DNA of 64,000 bases from Burkholderiales bacterium. GTDB lineage: Bacteria > Pseudomonadota > Gammaproteobacteria > Burkholderiales > SG8-39. Positions within the stretch are counted from its first letter, which is position 1. Each line of letters starts with the position of its first letter. Shown one piece after another: positions 9,074 to 17,947 of the stretch. Location of the stretch: the NCBI GenBank assembly GCA_027493935.1, contig JAOSJV010000013.1:33936-97935 (forward strand), read 5' to 3'. The translations under genes were made by a program, and so were the position numbers. Under the pieces are notes generated by a model. It was not told the DNA's origin. It did no database searches and saw only the letters and a list, made by a program, of their open reading frames with translations.

Positions 9074-10009
9074 GTGCTCGTCCAGGCGCTGACTTACATC
9101 GGCCGCCACGGTGCGCTGTTTCTCGCGTTCGGCGTGCTGCTCGGGCTCGCGCTGCCGGGCCTTGCGGCGACCATTCGCCCGCTGCTACTGCCGGCGCTGC
9201 TCGTCCCGCTCACGATCGCGCTGCTGCGGCTGGACTGGCGCCTGCTCGGCGACGCGGTGCGCCGTCCGGTGCTGATCGCCGCGGTCACCGCCTGGGTGCT
9301 CGTGGCAACCCCGCTCCTCATGTCACTCGCGCTGCGGCAGACGCCGCTCCCGCCGGCGCTCGTCAACGCGATCATCCTGATGGCCGCCAGCGCCCCGGTC
9401 ACGATGTGCGCCACGATCAGCCTCATCCTGCGGCTCGACACCGCGCTCGCGGTGGTGGCGATCGTCGGCGCAACGGCGCTGATGCCGTTCACGCTGCCGG
9501 CGATCGCGCTGCCGCTGCTCGGCCTCGCACTCGACATCGAACTCGGCGCATTCGTCCTGCGCTTCGTGCTGATGGTCGGCACCGCGTTCGGCATCGCGCT
9601 GGCCGTGCGCCGTCTCGCCGGCCCGGATCGGCTCGCGCCGCATGCGCACGCGCTCGACGCGACGGCGGTGATCAGCCTGCTCGTCTTCGCGGTGGCGATC
9701 ATGGACGGCGTCACTGCGGCCGCGATCGCGCGCCCCGGCTATGTGATCGGGACGGTGGCCGCCGCGTTCGCCGCCAACCTCGCGCTGCAGCTCGCCGGCA
9801 CGCTCGCATTTGTGGGCCTCGGCGCGCGGCGCGCGCTGACGGTCGGCCTGCTGAGCGGCAATTGCAACATGGGCATCATCCTGGTCGCGCTCGCCGACAA
9901 GGCCGATTTCGACACGATCATGTTCTTTGCGCTCGGCCAGATCCCGATGTACATGCTGCCGGCGCTCCTGCGCCCGCTCTACGCCCGCCTGCTCGCCGGG
10001 CGGCCGTAG
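9074..10009 (+). CDS. Bile acid:sodium symporter family transporter
   Basis: The 311-residue protein has about nine to ten hydrophobic helices. It shows the conserved family region LMAASAPVTMCATISLIL and the late motif TVGLLSGNCNMGIILVAL, matching the BASS/ArsB-like superfamily. Substrates of bacterial members are organic anions coupled to sodium, not necessarily bile acids. The GTG start at 9074 lies 10 bp after the esterase gene, so the two are probably co-transcribed. The protein ends normally (RPLYARLLAGRP). Confidence 0.85.
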   Translation: MLVQALTYIGRHGALFLAFGVLLGLALPGLAATIRPLLLPALLVPLTIALLRLDWRLLGDAVRRPVLIAAVTAWVLVATPLLMSLALRQTPLPPALVNAIILMAASAPVTMCATISLILRLDTALAVVAIVGATALMPFTLPAIALPLLGLALDIELGAFVLRFVLMVGTAFGIALAVRRLAGPDRLAPHAHALDATAVISLLVFAVAIMDGVTAAAIARPGYVIGTVAAAFAANLALQLAGTLAFVGLGARRALTVGLLSGNCNMGIILVALADKADFDTIMFFALGQIPMYMLPALLRPLYARLLAGRP

Positions 10010-10031
10010 CCCGCGCTCCCGGCCGGCGGCG

Positions 10032-10037
10032 TAGAAT
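10032..10037 (+). promoter_or_regulatory. Candidate -10 box for the molybdopterin oxidoreductase gene
   Basis: TAGAAT lies 28 bp before the ATG at 10065, followed by a purine-rich site (CCAGGAGACC). There is no convincing -35 element. Confidence 0.3.
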
Positions 10038-10064
10038 CCAGGCCAGGAGACCTCGCGAGGCGCC

Positions 10065-12128
10065 GTGATGAACGCTCCTGCACCCGCCGGCCGCACGGTC
10101 GCCCGGCTCGCCTGCCCGCACGACTGCCCGGACACCTGCGCGCTCGAGGTGACGGTGCAGAACGGCGTCGCCGTCGAGATCCGCGGCGGCGACATGCCGT
10201 TCACCCACGGCGTGCTGTGCACCAAGGTCGCGAAGTATCTCGAACGCACCTACTCGTCCGAGCGCGTGCTGCACCCGCTCAAGCGCGTGGGCCGCAAGGG
10301 CGCCGGTCGCTTCGAGCGCATCTCCTGGGACGAGGCGCTCGACACGATCGCGGGGAGGTTCAAGGCGATCGCGGCCGAGGACCCGCAGCAGATTCTGCCG
10401 ACGAGCTACGCCGGCACGATGGGGCTGGTGAACTTCGCCGGCATGGACCGGCGCTTCTTCAACCGGCTCGGGGCGACCCTGCTCGAGCGCACGCTGTGCT
10501 CCTCGGCCGGCAAGGCCGGCGTCAAGTTCACGCTCGGCAGCTCGGTCGGGACGAACGTGGAGCACGCCGTCGAAGCGAAGCTGATTCTGATCTGGGGCTC
10601 GAACCCGATCGTGTCGAATCTGCACTTCTGGACCCGCTGCCAGGAGGCGAAGCGCCGCGGCGCAAAGCTCGTGGTCATCGATCCGCGCCGCAACGAGACC
10701 GCCGAGAAGTGCCACCAGCACATCGCGCTCCTGCCCGGGACCGACGGCGCACTCGCGCTGGCGATGATGCACGTGATCATCGGTGAGGAGCTGTACGACC
10801 GCGACTACGTCGCGCGCCACACGCTCGGCTTCGACCGGCTCGCCGAGCGCGTGGAGGCGTGGACGCCGGAGCGCGCCGCCGCGGTCTGCGGCGTCACGGC
10901 GCACGAGGTCGTCGCGCTCGCGCGCGAGTACGCGGCGGCGAAGCCGGCGCTCGTCCGCCTGAACTACGGCGTGCAACGCTGCCACGGCGGCGGCGCCGCC
11001 GTGCGCGCGATCACCTGCCTGCCAGCGCTGGTGGGCGCGTGGCGTCATCGCGCAGGCGGCGCGCTGCTCTCCACCGCCGGCTTCTACGGCCTGAACCACC
11101 GGGCGCTCGAGCGCCCCGACCTCGTGCGCGGCAAGCCACGCACGCTCAACCAGGCGGCGCTGGGCGATGCACTCACCTCGGCGCGGCCGCCGGTGAAGGC
11201 GATCTACGTCTACAACAACAACCCGGTCGCGGTGTGCCCAGACTCGCGCAAGGTGGTCGCCGGCTTCTCGCGCGAGGACCTCTTCTGCGTCGTGCACGAC
11301 CTCTTTCTCACCGACACCGCCGACTACGCCGACATCGTGCTGCCGGCCACGTCGCAGCTCGAGCACCACGACATCCACCAGTCCTACGGCCACCTCTACG
11401 TGCTCGCGAGCCAGCCCGCGATCCCGCCGGTGGGCGAGGCGAAGCCGAACGCGCAGGTCTTTCGCCTCCTCGCCAAGCGCATGGGCTTCACCGACGCCTG
11501 CTTCGACGATTCCGACGAGGACCTCTGCCGCCAGGCGCTCGAGTCGCGCAACCCGGCGCTCGCGGGCATCACCTGGGACGCCCTCAAGGGGCGCGGCTGG
11601 ATGCGCCTCGCCGTGCCGGACGCGCCGTTCGCGGACGGCGGCTTCCCGACGCCCTCGGGCAAGTGCGAGTTCTACAGCGCGTCCGCCGAGGAGCAGGGCC
11701 TCGACCCGCTGCCGGCCTACGTGCCGCCGCACGAGGGGCCGACGAGCAGCCCGGAGCGCGCGAAGCGCTACCCGCTCGCGTTCATCTCGCCGCCGAGCCG
11801 TCACTTCCTGAACAGCTCGTTCGCCAACCTGGACTTCGCGCGCCAGGAGGCACGCGCGCCGTCGCTCGAGATGCATCCCGACGACGCCCTCCCGCGCGGC
11901 ATCCGGGGCGGGCAGCGCGTGCGGATCTTCAACGATCGCGGCGAGTTCACCGCGATCGCGCGCTTCGACGGCCGTGCGCGCCCCGGGGTAGTCAACGCGC
12001 CCTCGGTCTGGTGGAAGAAGCTCTCGCCCGACGGGCGCAACGCGAACGAGGTGACCTCGCAGGCGTTCGCCGACCTCGGCGGTTCGGCGACCTTCTACGA
12101 CTGCCTGGTGGAGGTCGCGGCGGCCTGA
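10065..12128 (+). CDS. Molybdopterin-dependent oxidoreductase (DMSO reductase family)
   Basis: The 687-residue protein has an N-terminal 4Fe-4S motif ACPHDCPDTCAL...GVLCTK (Cys17, 21, 25 and about 52). The molybdopterin domains follow (WGSNPIVSNLHFW, KLVVIDPRRNETAEK, YNNNPVAVCPDSRK, TDTADYADIVLPATSQLEHHD). The C-terminal guanine-dinucleotide domain contains MHPDDALPRGIRGGQRVRIFN. It resembles soluble bacterial 'molybdopterin oxidoreductase' and formate-dehydrogenase-like proteins with no tail-specific partner genes. No subunit, chaperone or TAT signal is seen, so a cytoplasmic enzyme of unknown substrate is likely. Two ATGs are adjacent at the 5' end. Confidence 0.88.
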   Translation: MMNAPAPAGRTVARLACPHDCPDTCALEVTVQNGVAVEIRGGDMPFTHGVLCTKVAKYLERTYSSERVLHPLKRVGRKGAGRFERISWDEALDTIAGRFKAIAAEDPQQILPTSYAGTMGLVNFAGMDRRFFNRLGATLLERTLCSSAGKAGVKFTLGSSVGTNVEHAVEAKLILIWGSNPIVSNLHFWTRCQEAKRRGAKLVVIDPRRNETAEKCHQHIALLPGTDGALALAMMHVIIGEELYDRDYVARHTLGFDRLAERVEAWTPERAAAVCGVTAHEVVALAREYAAAKPALVRLNYGVQRCHGGGAAVRAITCLPALVGAWRHRAGGALLSTAGFYGLNHRALERPDLVRGKPRTLNQAALGDALTSARPPVKAIYVYNNNPVAVCPDSRKVVAGFSREDLFCVVHDLFLTDTADYADIVLPATSQLEHHDIHQSYGHLYVLASQPAIPPVGEAKPNAQVFRLLAKRMGFTDACFDDSDEDLCRQALESRNPALAGITWDALKGRGWMRLAVPDAPFADGGFPTPSGKCEFYSASAEEQGLDPLPAYVPPHEGPTSSPERAKRYPLAFISPPSRHFLNSSFANLDFARQEARAPSLEMHPDDALPRGIRGGQRVRIFNDRGEFTAIARFDGRARPGVVNAPSVWWKKLSPDGRNANEVTSQAFADLGGSATFYDCLVEVAAA

Positions 12129-12530
12129 GCCGGCGCGGTAGGGAGCGCGCGGCGCGCCGCAGCCCGACCCACATGACGAGCACGTGGCCCGGCGGGACGA
12201 ACGGCGGGACATTTCCCATGCGGTAGTCGTAGAGCCCCCATCCGAGCGACGGGAAGAGCTCGCCCGCGGTAACGAGCGCGAGGCGTGCGACGAGGCGCGC
12301 CCGTAGCGACGCCTCGGCGCGCGCGATCAAGCCGAGCGCGAACGCCCAGCCGGGCGCGCTCACGGCGAGCCGGCCGGCGATGCCGCCGAGCACGTCGAGC
12401 GGGATTGCGAACGCGATCAGCAGCGGCGGGCCTGCAAGCGTCGCTGCGCGAAGAGTTGCGGCGGCGCGCAGGGACGGCGGCAGCAGGGGACCGGGCGCGA
12501 TGGGTTCGGCAAGGCGACCGGGAGTCTACT
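12129..12530 (-). pseudogene. Membrane protein gene, ends uncertain (possibly degraded)
   Basis: The minus strand encodes a hydrophobic protein with two to three helices (LLIAFAIPLDVLGGIAG, APGWAFALGLIARAEASLRA). A conserved-looking tail follows (FPSLGWGLYDYRMGNVPPFV, PPGHVLVMW). No ATG exists in frame; the first usable start is a GTG near 12393, which would remove the first helix. The reading frame then runs into the 3' end of the oxidoreductase gene, while another frame stops at 12095. I think this is a real integral membrane protein gene damaged at both ends, either by decay or by base errors. No family name is assigned. Confidence 0.45.
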
Positions 12531-12627
12531 CTTGCGGTCGTGCCGGAGTAGCGCCCGCCGGCACGGCATCGGGTAAGCTCCGGGTAGCCGCGATCCCGCT
12601 GCCGCTGCCGACGGAAGTCTGAATACG

Positions 12628-13794
12628 ATGGAGCCCGCCACGGTCCCGGCACAGGTAGCGGCCGACGTGGTCGCAACGCCGATGCGGACCGCAAGCAAGC
12701 GGCCGCGCGACCTGCGCCTTGACTTCTTTCGCGGGCTCGCGCTCTGGTTCATCTTCCTCGACCACGTGCCCGACAACGTCGTGAGCTGGTTGACTGTCCG
12801 CAACTACGGCTTCAGCGACGCGACCGAGATTTTCGTTTTCATCTCCGGGTACGCGGCGGTGATCGCCTACGGCGGTGTGCTCGCCGAGCGCGGCACGGTG
12901 GTCGCAGTGGCCCGCGTGGTGCGGCGGGTGTGGCAGCTCTACGTGGCCCACCTGCTGCTCTTTCTCGCATTCACCGTGCAGATCGCGTGGGTGTCGCTGC
13001 GCACCGGCCGGCAGGCCTACCTCGAGAGCATGAACCTGCTCGGACTGGTCGACGATCCTGCGCGTACGCTGATCGAGACGGCGCTACTCAAGTTCCGGCC
13101 GGTCAACCTCGACGTGCTGCCGCTCTATATCGTCGTTCTGGCGAGCTTCGCGGCCGCACTGCCGCTCGTGCGGCGCTGGCCGTGGCGCGTGCTCGCCGTC
13201 TCCGCGCTGCTGTACTACCTCGCTCGGCGCCTCGGCTGGAATTTTCCGGGCTACCCCGAGGGCAAGAACTGGTACTTCGACCCGTTCACCTGGCAGCTCG
13301 TCTTCTACATCGGCGCCGCGTTCGCGGTCGACGGGCGCATGGGCGAGCGGCTACGGCCCTGCGCGAAGTTCCTCGCGCCGGCGGCGATCGCCTACCTCCT
13401 GTTCGCGCTGCTCGTGGCGCTCTCGTGGGAGTTCCGCGCGCTCGCGTTCGTCGTCCCGGACTGGCTCGGCCGGCTCATCTATCCGATCGACAAGACCACC
13501 CTCGATCCGCTGCGGCTGGCGCACTTCCTCGCGCTCGCCTACGTGGTGCAGCTCGCGGTCCCGGCCGACGCGCGCTTCCTAAGCTGGCGCATCGTGCGCC
13601 CGCTGCGGCGGTGCGGCGAGCATTCGCTGCTCGTGTTCTGCATCGGGACGTTTTTGTCCTTCACCGCGCACGTGGTGCTTAGCGAAGTCGGCGGCTCGGT
13701 ATCGGCGCAGGTCGCGGTGAGTGCGATCGGCATAGCGCTGCTGGCGGCGACCGCGGGCATCGCAGGGTGGCACAAGAAGCTGCAGCGGACCTGA
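12628..13794 (+). CDS. opgC: OpgC-domain inner-membrane acyltransferase
   Basis: This 388-residue protein has about ten membrane helices. The signature RDLRLDFFRGLALWFIFLDH begins after a short cytoplasmic N-terminus and is characteristic of the OpgC family. OpgC transfers succinyl groups to osmoregulated periplasmic glucans; the family belongs to the acyltransferase-3 type membrane enzymes. Further family features are FSDATEIFVFISGYAAVIAY and the histidine-bearing CGEHSLLVFCIGTFLSF near the end. The gene is followed 12 bp later by an exported SGNH hydrolase, a common pairing for surface-glycan O-acylation and deacylation. The succinyl specificity is inferred from the family. Confidence 0.85.
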   Translation: MEPATVPAQVAADVVATPMRTASKRPRDLRLDFFRGLALWFIFLDHVPDNVVSWLTVRNYGFSDATEIFVFISGYAAVIAYGGVLAERGTVVAVARVVRRVWQLYVAHLLLFLAFTVQIAWVSLRTGRQAYLESMNLLGLVDDPARTLIETALLKFRPVNLDVLPLYIVVLASFAAALPLVRRWPWRVLAVSALLYYLARRLGWNFPGYPEGKNWYFDPFTWQLVFYIGAAFAVDGRMGERLRPCAKFLAPAAIAYLLFALLVALSWEFRALAFVVPDWLGRLIYPIDKTTLDPLRLAHFLALAYVVQLAVPADARFLSWRIVRPLRRCGEHSLLVFCIGTFLSFTAHVVLSEVGGSVSAQVAVSAIGIALLAATAGIAGWHKKLQRT

Positions 13795-13806
13795 CCGGAG
13801 GGAGGC

Positions 13807-14595
13807 ATGAAGGGGATCGAGCTCGCGGAGTCATGGCGTCCGGCCGCGTCGCGAGCCGGGCGCATTGCAGCGGCGGCGCTTGCCGTGGCGCTGCTCGCGC
13901 CGGGTCTCGGCCAGGCGGCCGAGTGCGTCGCCCGCCCCGAGCTGCTCGATCTCGGTACAGTCTTGCCGAAAACACGCGCCGCGATCGAGCTGACGAAGGA
14001 GGTCGATATCGTCGCCCTCGGCTCGTCGTCGACCGAGGGCTACGGTGCCTCGACCCGGCTTCGCACCTACCCGGCCGAGCTGCTGCGTGCGCTGTCGCTG
14101 CTGTTCCCCGGCGCGCGGGTGAACGTGCTCAACAAGGGCATCGGCGGACAGCAGGTGGACGCGATGCTCGAGCGGCTCGATCGCGACGTCTTTCCCGAGA
14201 CGCCGGACCTGGTCATCTGGCAGCTCGGCACGAACGCGGCGCTGCGCCGCTACAACATCGACAGCTTCCGGCGCCTGGTGGCCGAGGGTGTCGACCGGAT
14301 GAGGTCGCGCGGCATCGAGGTGATACTGATGACGCCGCAGTACGCCCCAGCCGTGCTCGCTTTGCCGAACGAGGAAGAGTATCTCGACGCGATCGCGACG
14401 GTCGCGCGCGAGAGGGGAGTCGGCCTGTTCGACCGGTTCGGCATCATGAAGGAGTGGTTCGACAGGGAGCAGATGGCTTATGCCGAATTCCTGGTCCGCG
14501 ACGGGCTGCACCTGAACGACTTCGGGTACCAGTGCATCGGCCGGCTGATGGCGCAGGCGATCGAGCAGGCGATCGAGCAGGCGGTGCGCAGATGA
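13807..14595 (+). CDS. Exported SGNH/GDSL-type hydrolase
   Basis: The 262-residue protein has a signal peptide (hydrophobic run AAAALAVALLAPGLGQAAE). SGNH blocks are visible: block I is GSSSTEGYG (Ser in a GSS rather than GDS context), block II/III is NKGIGGQQV, the Asn block is QLGTNAAL, and the catalytic Asp/His block is DGLHLNDFGY. Such enzymes deacylate or transfer acyl groups on periplasmic or surface polysaccharides. The position 12 bp behind opgC suggests that they act on the same glucan. A 7-residue duplication near the C-terminus (AIEQAIEQ) is a harmless oddity. Confidence 0.87.
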   Translation: MKGIELAESWRPAASRAGRIAAAALAVALLAPGLGQAAECVARPELLDLGTVLPKTRAAIELTKEVDIVALGSSSTEGYGASTRLRTYPAELLRALSLLFPGARVNVLNKGIGGQQVDAMLERLDRDVFPETPDLVIWQLGTNAALRRYNIDSFRRLVAEGVDRMRSRGIEVILMTPQYAPAVLALPNEEEYLDAIATVARERGVGLFDRFGIMKEWFDREQMAYAEFLVRDGLHLNDFGYQCIGRLMAQAIEQAIEQAVRR

Positions 14596-14624
14596 GTGCG
14601 CCGCGGCGCCGGCGAGGATCGCCG

Positions 14625-15185
14625 CTATCTCTCGCCGGCGGCGAGCGTCAGGAGGCCGAGCAGGGCGAAAAGTCCCGCCGCGATGCAGCGCATGAGGCGC
14701 ATGTCGAGACGATGCGCGAGCGCCTCGCCGAGCCACACCGCCGGGACGTTCGCGATCATCATACCGAGGGTCGTTCCGGCCACCACCGTGAGCAGGGCCT
14801 CGTAGCGCACCGCGAGCGCGACGGTGGCGAGCTGCGTCTTGTCGCCCATCTCGACGAGGAAGAACGCGACCAGCGTCGTGAGAAAGACGCCGGTGCCGCG
14901 CAGGGCGGGGCGCTCGCCGAGCTCGTCCGGGCGCAGCACCCACGCCGCGAACGCGAAGAACGCGAGCGACACCGTCCAGCGCTGCGCCTGAGGGTCGAGG
15001 AAGTGCGCGACCCAAACGCCGACGTAGCCCGCCAGCGCGTGGTTGGCCGCCGTCGCGGCAAGGACGCCGAGCGCGATGGTGCACTTGCGCCTGAGTCGAG
15101 CAGCGAGTACGAACGAAAGGAGCTGGGTCTTGTCGCCCATCTCGGCCAGCGCGACCACTGCGGTGGAGATGTAGAAGGCTTCCAA
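14625..15185 (-). CDS. TMEM165/GDT1-family manganese exporter
   Basis: The 186-residue protein has six hydrophobic segments arranged as two repeats. Each repeat carries the family motif E-x-G-D-K-T: ALAEMGDKTQLLSFV in helix 1 and FLVEMGDKTQLATVA in helix 4. Bacterial members (MneA/MneP-like) export Mn2+ and protect against manganese excess. The length and the motif pair are complete, so the protein should be functional. I looked for a yybP-ykoY manganese riboswitch in the upstream 100 bp and did not find a convincing one. It is convergent with the SGNH hydrolase gene. Confidence 0.9.
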   Translation of the reverse strand: MEAFYISTAVVALAEMGDKTQLLSFVLAARLRRKCTIALGVLAATAANHALAGYVGVWVAHFLDPQAQRWTVSLAFFAFAAWVLRPDELGERPALRGTGVFLTTLVAFFLVEMGDKTQLATVALAVRYEALLTVVAGTTLGMMIANVPAVWLGEALAHRLDMRLMRCIAAGLFALLGLLTLAAGER

Positions 15186-15646
15186 TGCGATGTACGGCCG
15201 GCGCTTGCGGGCGGCGTTGCGCGCTCTGCTCCCCGCCGCGCTCGCTGGCGGATCGCGCGCGCGAGGCGCCCGCTACACTGCGACGATCTCCCGGAAAGTC
15301 AGCACCTGCGCGACGAGATCTGCCCGGCAGGCGAGCGCGCGCGACCAAGGCGACCGCGGCTTCGGGCGCGCCGGGTAGCGCACCGCGTCCGCGGGACCCC
15401 AGACGGCGAACCGGCCGAGGATGTACGTAATCCGGATCACGGCGCTGAGCGCCACGATCCGCCCCAGGGATTTCCGCTCCGTCTGAATAGGCGCCCCCGT
15501 TCCGGCCGACTGCGCTGCGGTCGATCCTAAGGCGGGCGCGAAGCGCCGGACGGGGGTTGACCGGGCGCCGCGCGCTCTCGGCGTACATGGGGCTCTGCGG
15601 CCGCATTCCCAGCACCTCGACAGCGCGCCGCATCACCCCGTCACCC
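15186..15646. other. Intergenic region without a confident gene
   Basis: This 460-bp stretch lies between the GDT1 and ArfB genes. The minus strand has a 60-codon open frame (15273-15455, MALSAVIRITYILGRFAVWG...) with one hydrophobic segment and no recognisable domain. I do not consider it a supported gene. No RNA gene, terminator hairpin or repeat family seen elsewhere in the window is evident. Confidence 0.4.
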
Positions 15647-16087
15647 TCAGCCATTCCCGATCACCTTGCCCCGCATCGCCTTGATGCGGCTGCGCCGCGC
15701 CTTGCCTTCCAGGCGGCGCTCGCGCGAGGCGCGCGTCGGGCGGGTGGCTCTGCGCTTCTTCGGCACGGCCGCGGCGCTGCGCACGAGCGCACGCAGGCGT
15801 GCGAGCGCGTCCTCGACGTTCTTCTCGCGCGTGCGGAACTGCTGCGCCTTGATCACCACCACACCCGCGCGCGTGATGCGCTGATCGGCGCGCGCGAGCA
15901 GGCGCGCCTTCAGCTCGTCCGGCAGCGACGACGTGCGGATGTCGAAGCGCAGGTGCACGGCGGAGGAGACCTTGTTGACGTTCTGGCCGCCGGCACCCTG
16001 CGCTCGCACGGCGGTGAGCTCGATCTCGCTCCGCGGGATGGCGATCACGCCCGAGATCGCGAGTGGCGCGTCGGCTGAGTCGGCCAC
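15647..16087 (-). CDS. arfB: Alternative ribosome-rescue factor ArfB (peptidyl-tRNA hydrolase)
   Basis: The 146-residue protein carries the GGQ motif of class-I release factors in the context RAQGAGGQNVNKVSSAVHLR. A long basic C-terminal tail (KKRRATRPTRASRERRLEGK...) is the part known in ArfB/YaeJ to enter the empty mRNA channel. ArfB hydrolyses peptidyl-tRNA on stalled ribosomes without a stop codon. The length matches E. coli ArfB (140 residues). The ATG at 16087 is five bases from the end of a LysE remnant. Confidence 0.93.
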   Translation of the reverse strand: MADSADAPLAISGVIAIPRSEIELTAVRAQGAGGQNVNKVSSAVHLRFDIRTSSLPDELKARLLARADQRITRAGVVVIKAQQFRTREKNVEDALARLRALVRSAAAVPKKRRATRPTRASRERRLEGKARRSRIKAMRGKVIGNG

Positions 16088-16091
16088 GGCG

Positions 16092-16301
16092 CTAGTTCCC
16101 CGCCCCGCCGATCGCGGCGAGCGCCGCCGCGGGACGCGCGCTCCCGCCCGGCACCAAGCGCGGAAGGAACGCGGACGAGAGGAGCGCGTTCCACCGGTTC
16201 GAGGGGGTCGGGCGCGATACGACGAGCGCCATGTCCTGCCCGGGAACGGCGATGATGACGAGCGAGGCGGCGGGAAAGAGCAGCAGCTGCAAATCGCCCA
16301 T
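16092..16301 (-). pseudogene. Truncated LysE/RhtB-family translocator remnant
   Basis: The N-terminus MGDLQLLLFPAASLVIIAVP-GQDMALVVSR matches the first helix and the P-G-x-D signature of LysE/RhtB amino-acid exporters. After about 32 residues the similarity ends, and the frame closes after 69 codons instead of about 205. The remaining five helices are absent from this strand, so the gene is a fragment rather than a single-frameshift case. Confidence 0.6.
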
Positions 16302-16365
16302 GATCGGCAGAATGCCGCAATCCGGCGGCGCAGTCACGTCCCGGCCGCGGTGGCCGGCGCGTGCG

Positions 16366-16914
16366 TTACACGTGCCCCCACTCGGCGTAGGTCTCCTGGT
16401 TGTAGAAGCTCAGCGGCCCGCGCGGCGGCTTGGCGTGGTCGAACTGGTTCACCGCGTCGCGCAGCGGCTCCGCGCGGAACGGAATGTGGATCACCCGCGC
16501 GGTCAACTCTCGGATACGCTTGGCGAGCGCGGCCGGCCACAGCGGCTCGAGCGAGGCCGGGTCGAGGATGTGCTCGAAGCCGAGATACGCGGCGATGATC
16601 GGGATGGCGCAATCGTCAACCGCGTAGCGCACCTCGAGCGGGACCCAGTCGGTGTCCTCGCGGGTGGTCTGGCCGACGATCAGGATCATGTTGCGCGCGC
16701 CCTGCAGCCGCGCGCGCAGCAGCCGCTCGGTGCCGCTGCGCAGGCGCACGTCGCGGATCGCCGCCGCCTTCTCGTGCGCGTTGGTGAAGCTGAAGTCGTT
16801 GTCCTCGCGCACCCGCCAGAGCTTGAGCAGGTTGTGGTAGTGGATTTCCGGCTCGACCCGCTCGCGCGCCGGGTTCGCGTGGAACGCGACGTAGGTGCTG
16901 CTTCGTTCAGCCAT
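16366..16914 (-). CDS. ThsB/MTH538-type TIR-domain protein
   Basis: This 182-residue single-domain protein opens with strand STYVAFHAN. It continues with YHNLLKLWRVREDNDFSFTN, a regulatory-like helix (GTERLLRARLQGARNMILIV) and TREDTDWVPLEVRYAVDDC-AIPIIAAYLG. The W-V-P-L-E stretch fits the WxxxE helix that carries the catalytic Glu in TIR NADases. This arrangement matches the TIR-like DUF1863/ThsB family, the phage-sensing subunit of Thoeris defence. No ThsA (NADase or channel effector) gene is seen next to it, so the partner is elsewhere or this is an orphan. The neighbourhood is accessory, with a LysE remnant on one side and a small zinc-ribbon membrane protein on the other. Confidence 0.72.
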   Translation of the reverse strand: MAERSSTYVAFHANPARERVEPEIHYHNLLKLWRVREDNDFSFTNAHEKAAAIRDVRLRSGTERLLRARLQGARNMILIVGQTTREDTDWVPLEVRYAVDDCAIPIIAAYLGFEHILDPASLEPLWPAALAKRIRELTARVIHIPFRAEPLRDAVNQFDHAKPPRGPLSFYNQETYAEWGHV

Positions 16915-17047
16915 GTCCAGTCGTGTTGTTGGAGTGCCGCAGCCGCCGTGCCCCGCGCCGGCGCGCCCGGCGGTGTCGCACACCCGCCGGCTGCGCCGGC
17001 GGATCGATTGCCGCCCATGCCATTAGCATACACGCGGGCCGGCCGGC

Positions 17048-17284
17048 TCAGCGCAGGAACAGGACGACGGCCGCCACGGCGATGATGCCCCCGAGCACGG
17101 TCGCGGCGAGCAGCTTGCGCTCACGCGCCTTGCTTTCCGGGGATTCGGGCGCCCACGGCGGGGCAACCGGCGTCTCGGCGTGCTGATCGTGCCCGCATGC
17201 GGGGCATCCCGGCGCCGTCGCGCCCTGCGCCTGGACAGGGCGCGATCTGCCGTGCCCGCATTTCGGACGAGGTGCGTCCGTCAT
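17048..17284 (-). CDS. Small zinc-ribbon protein with C-terminal membrane anchor
   Basis: The 78-residue protein has two Cys pairs (PKCGHG and PGCPACGHD), enough for one zinc site. A proline/glutamate-rich linker follows, then a single C-terminal helix (KLLAATVLGGIIAVAAVVLF) ending in LR*, a tail-anchor layout. No family name is recognised. It lies 133 bp upstream of the TIR gene on the same strand and could be co-transcribed with it. Whether they are functionally linked is unknown. Confidence 0.6.
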   Translation of the reverse strand: MTDAPRPKCGHGRSRPVQAQGATAPGCPACGHDQHAETPVAPPWAPESPESKARERKLLAATVLGGIIAVAAVVLFLR

Positions 17285-17337
17285 GTCGGCCCCTCCGCCC
17301 CGGGATGCTCGCACCGGAGGCCGCGCCGGACGCGGTA

Positions 17338-17746
17338 CTACGTCACTTTTCCGTCGCTTTCTGCGGGCCCTTCGCCGAGCCGCAGCGCCTGCGCCGCGCG
17401 CTCGCGCTCGAAGCGCTTGATGTCCCTCGGCTGCGGCCGCGGGCCGCCCACGCCGCCCGAGTGCACCGCACGCCGGCTGCCGGCGGCGTCGCACGCCAGG
17501 AGCTGGCGGCCATCCAGGTTCTCCTGCCGGTGGCGCTGCTGGAGACGCTGCATCACCATCACGCGCGGCAGGTTCGGGTCGCCGCGGCTCGCGCGCTCGA
17601 CCTCGTGCGCCTGCTGCCACTGGCGCAGCGGCTGCTCGAAATGGGCGCTTGCGCCGCTCGATGAGCAGGCGGCCCCGTGTCCCATCGGGCGGCACCTGCG
17701 CGGCCGCTGGCACGGCGGCGAGCGCGAGGAACACAGTGCCGGGCAC
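17338..17746 (-). CDS. Hypothetical exported protein (frame break near 17655)
   Basis: From a GTG at 17746 the sequence gives a signal-peptide-like start (VPGTVFLALAAVPAAAQVPP) followed by DGTRGRLLIERRKRP. In the next frame the sequence continues plausibly as FEQPLRQWQQAHEVERASRG...LPRVMVMQRLQQRHRQENLD and ends AESDGKVT*. The glutamine/arginine-rich mature part suggests a small periplasmic protein of about 115 residues. No domain is recognised. A one-base error around 17650-17660 would join the two parts. Confidence 0.45.
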
Positions 17747-17947
17747 GGGCGCGCGGTGAATGGCGGTGCCCGGGTTCGCGCCGCGCGCGGGGGGACCTGC
17801 CGGGCGTGGGACCGCCCGTTCCGGCAAGATTCAGCGCGTGGCCGGTTTGGGGCGGGCAGCGCGCTCGGGTATCATCGGCCGCGCTGCCGGCGTCCGCTGC
17901 GGCCCCCGGGTGCGGGCAGTGGCGCCGCGAGCCCATGGAGGACCGAC

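Noticed and set aside
15186..15290. Possible yybP-ykoY manganese riboswitch ahead of the GDT1-type exporter
   Set aside because: A GCGGGGAGCAG word and a CGCAAG word are present on the minus strand, but the expected paired stems and spacing are not there.
15273..15455. 60-codon minus-strand frame as a membrane protein
   Set aside because: It has a single weak hydrophobic segment, no recognisable domain and no ribosome-binding site.
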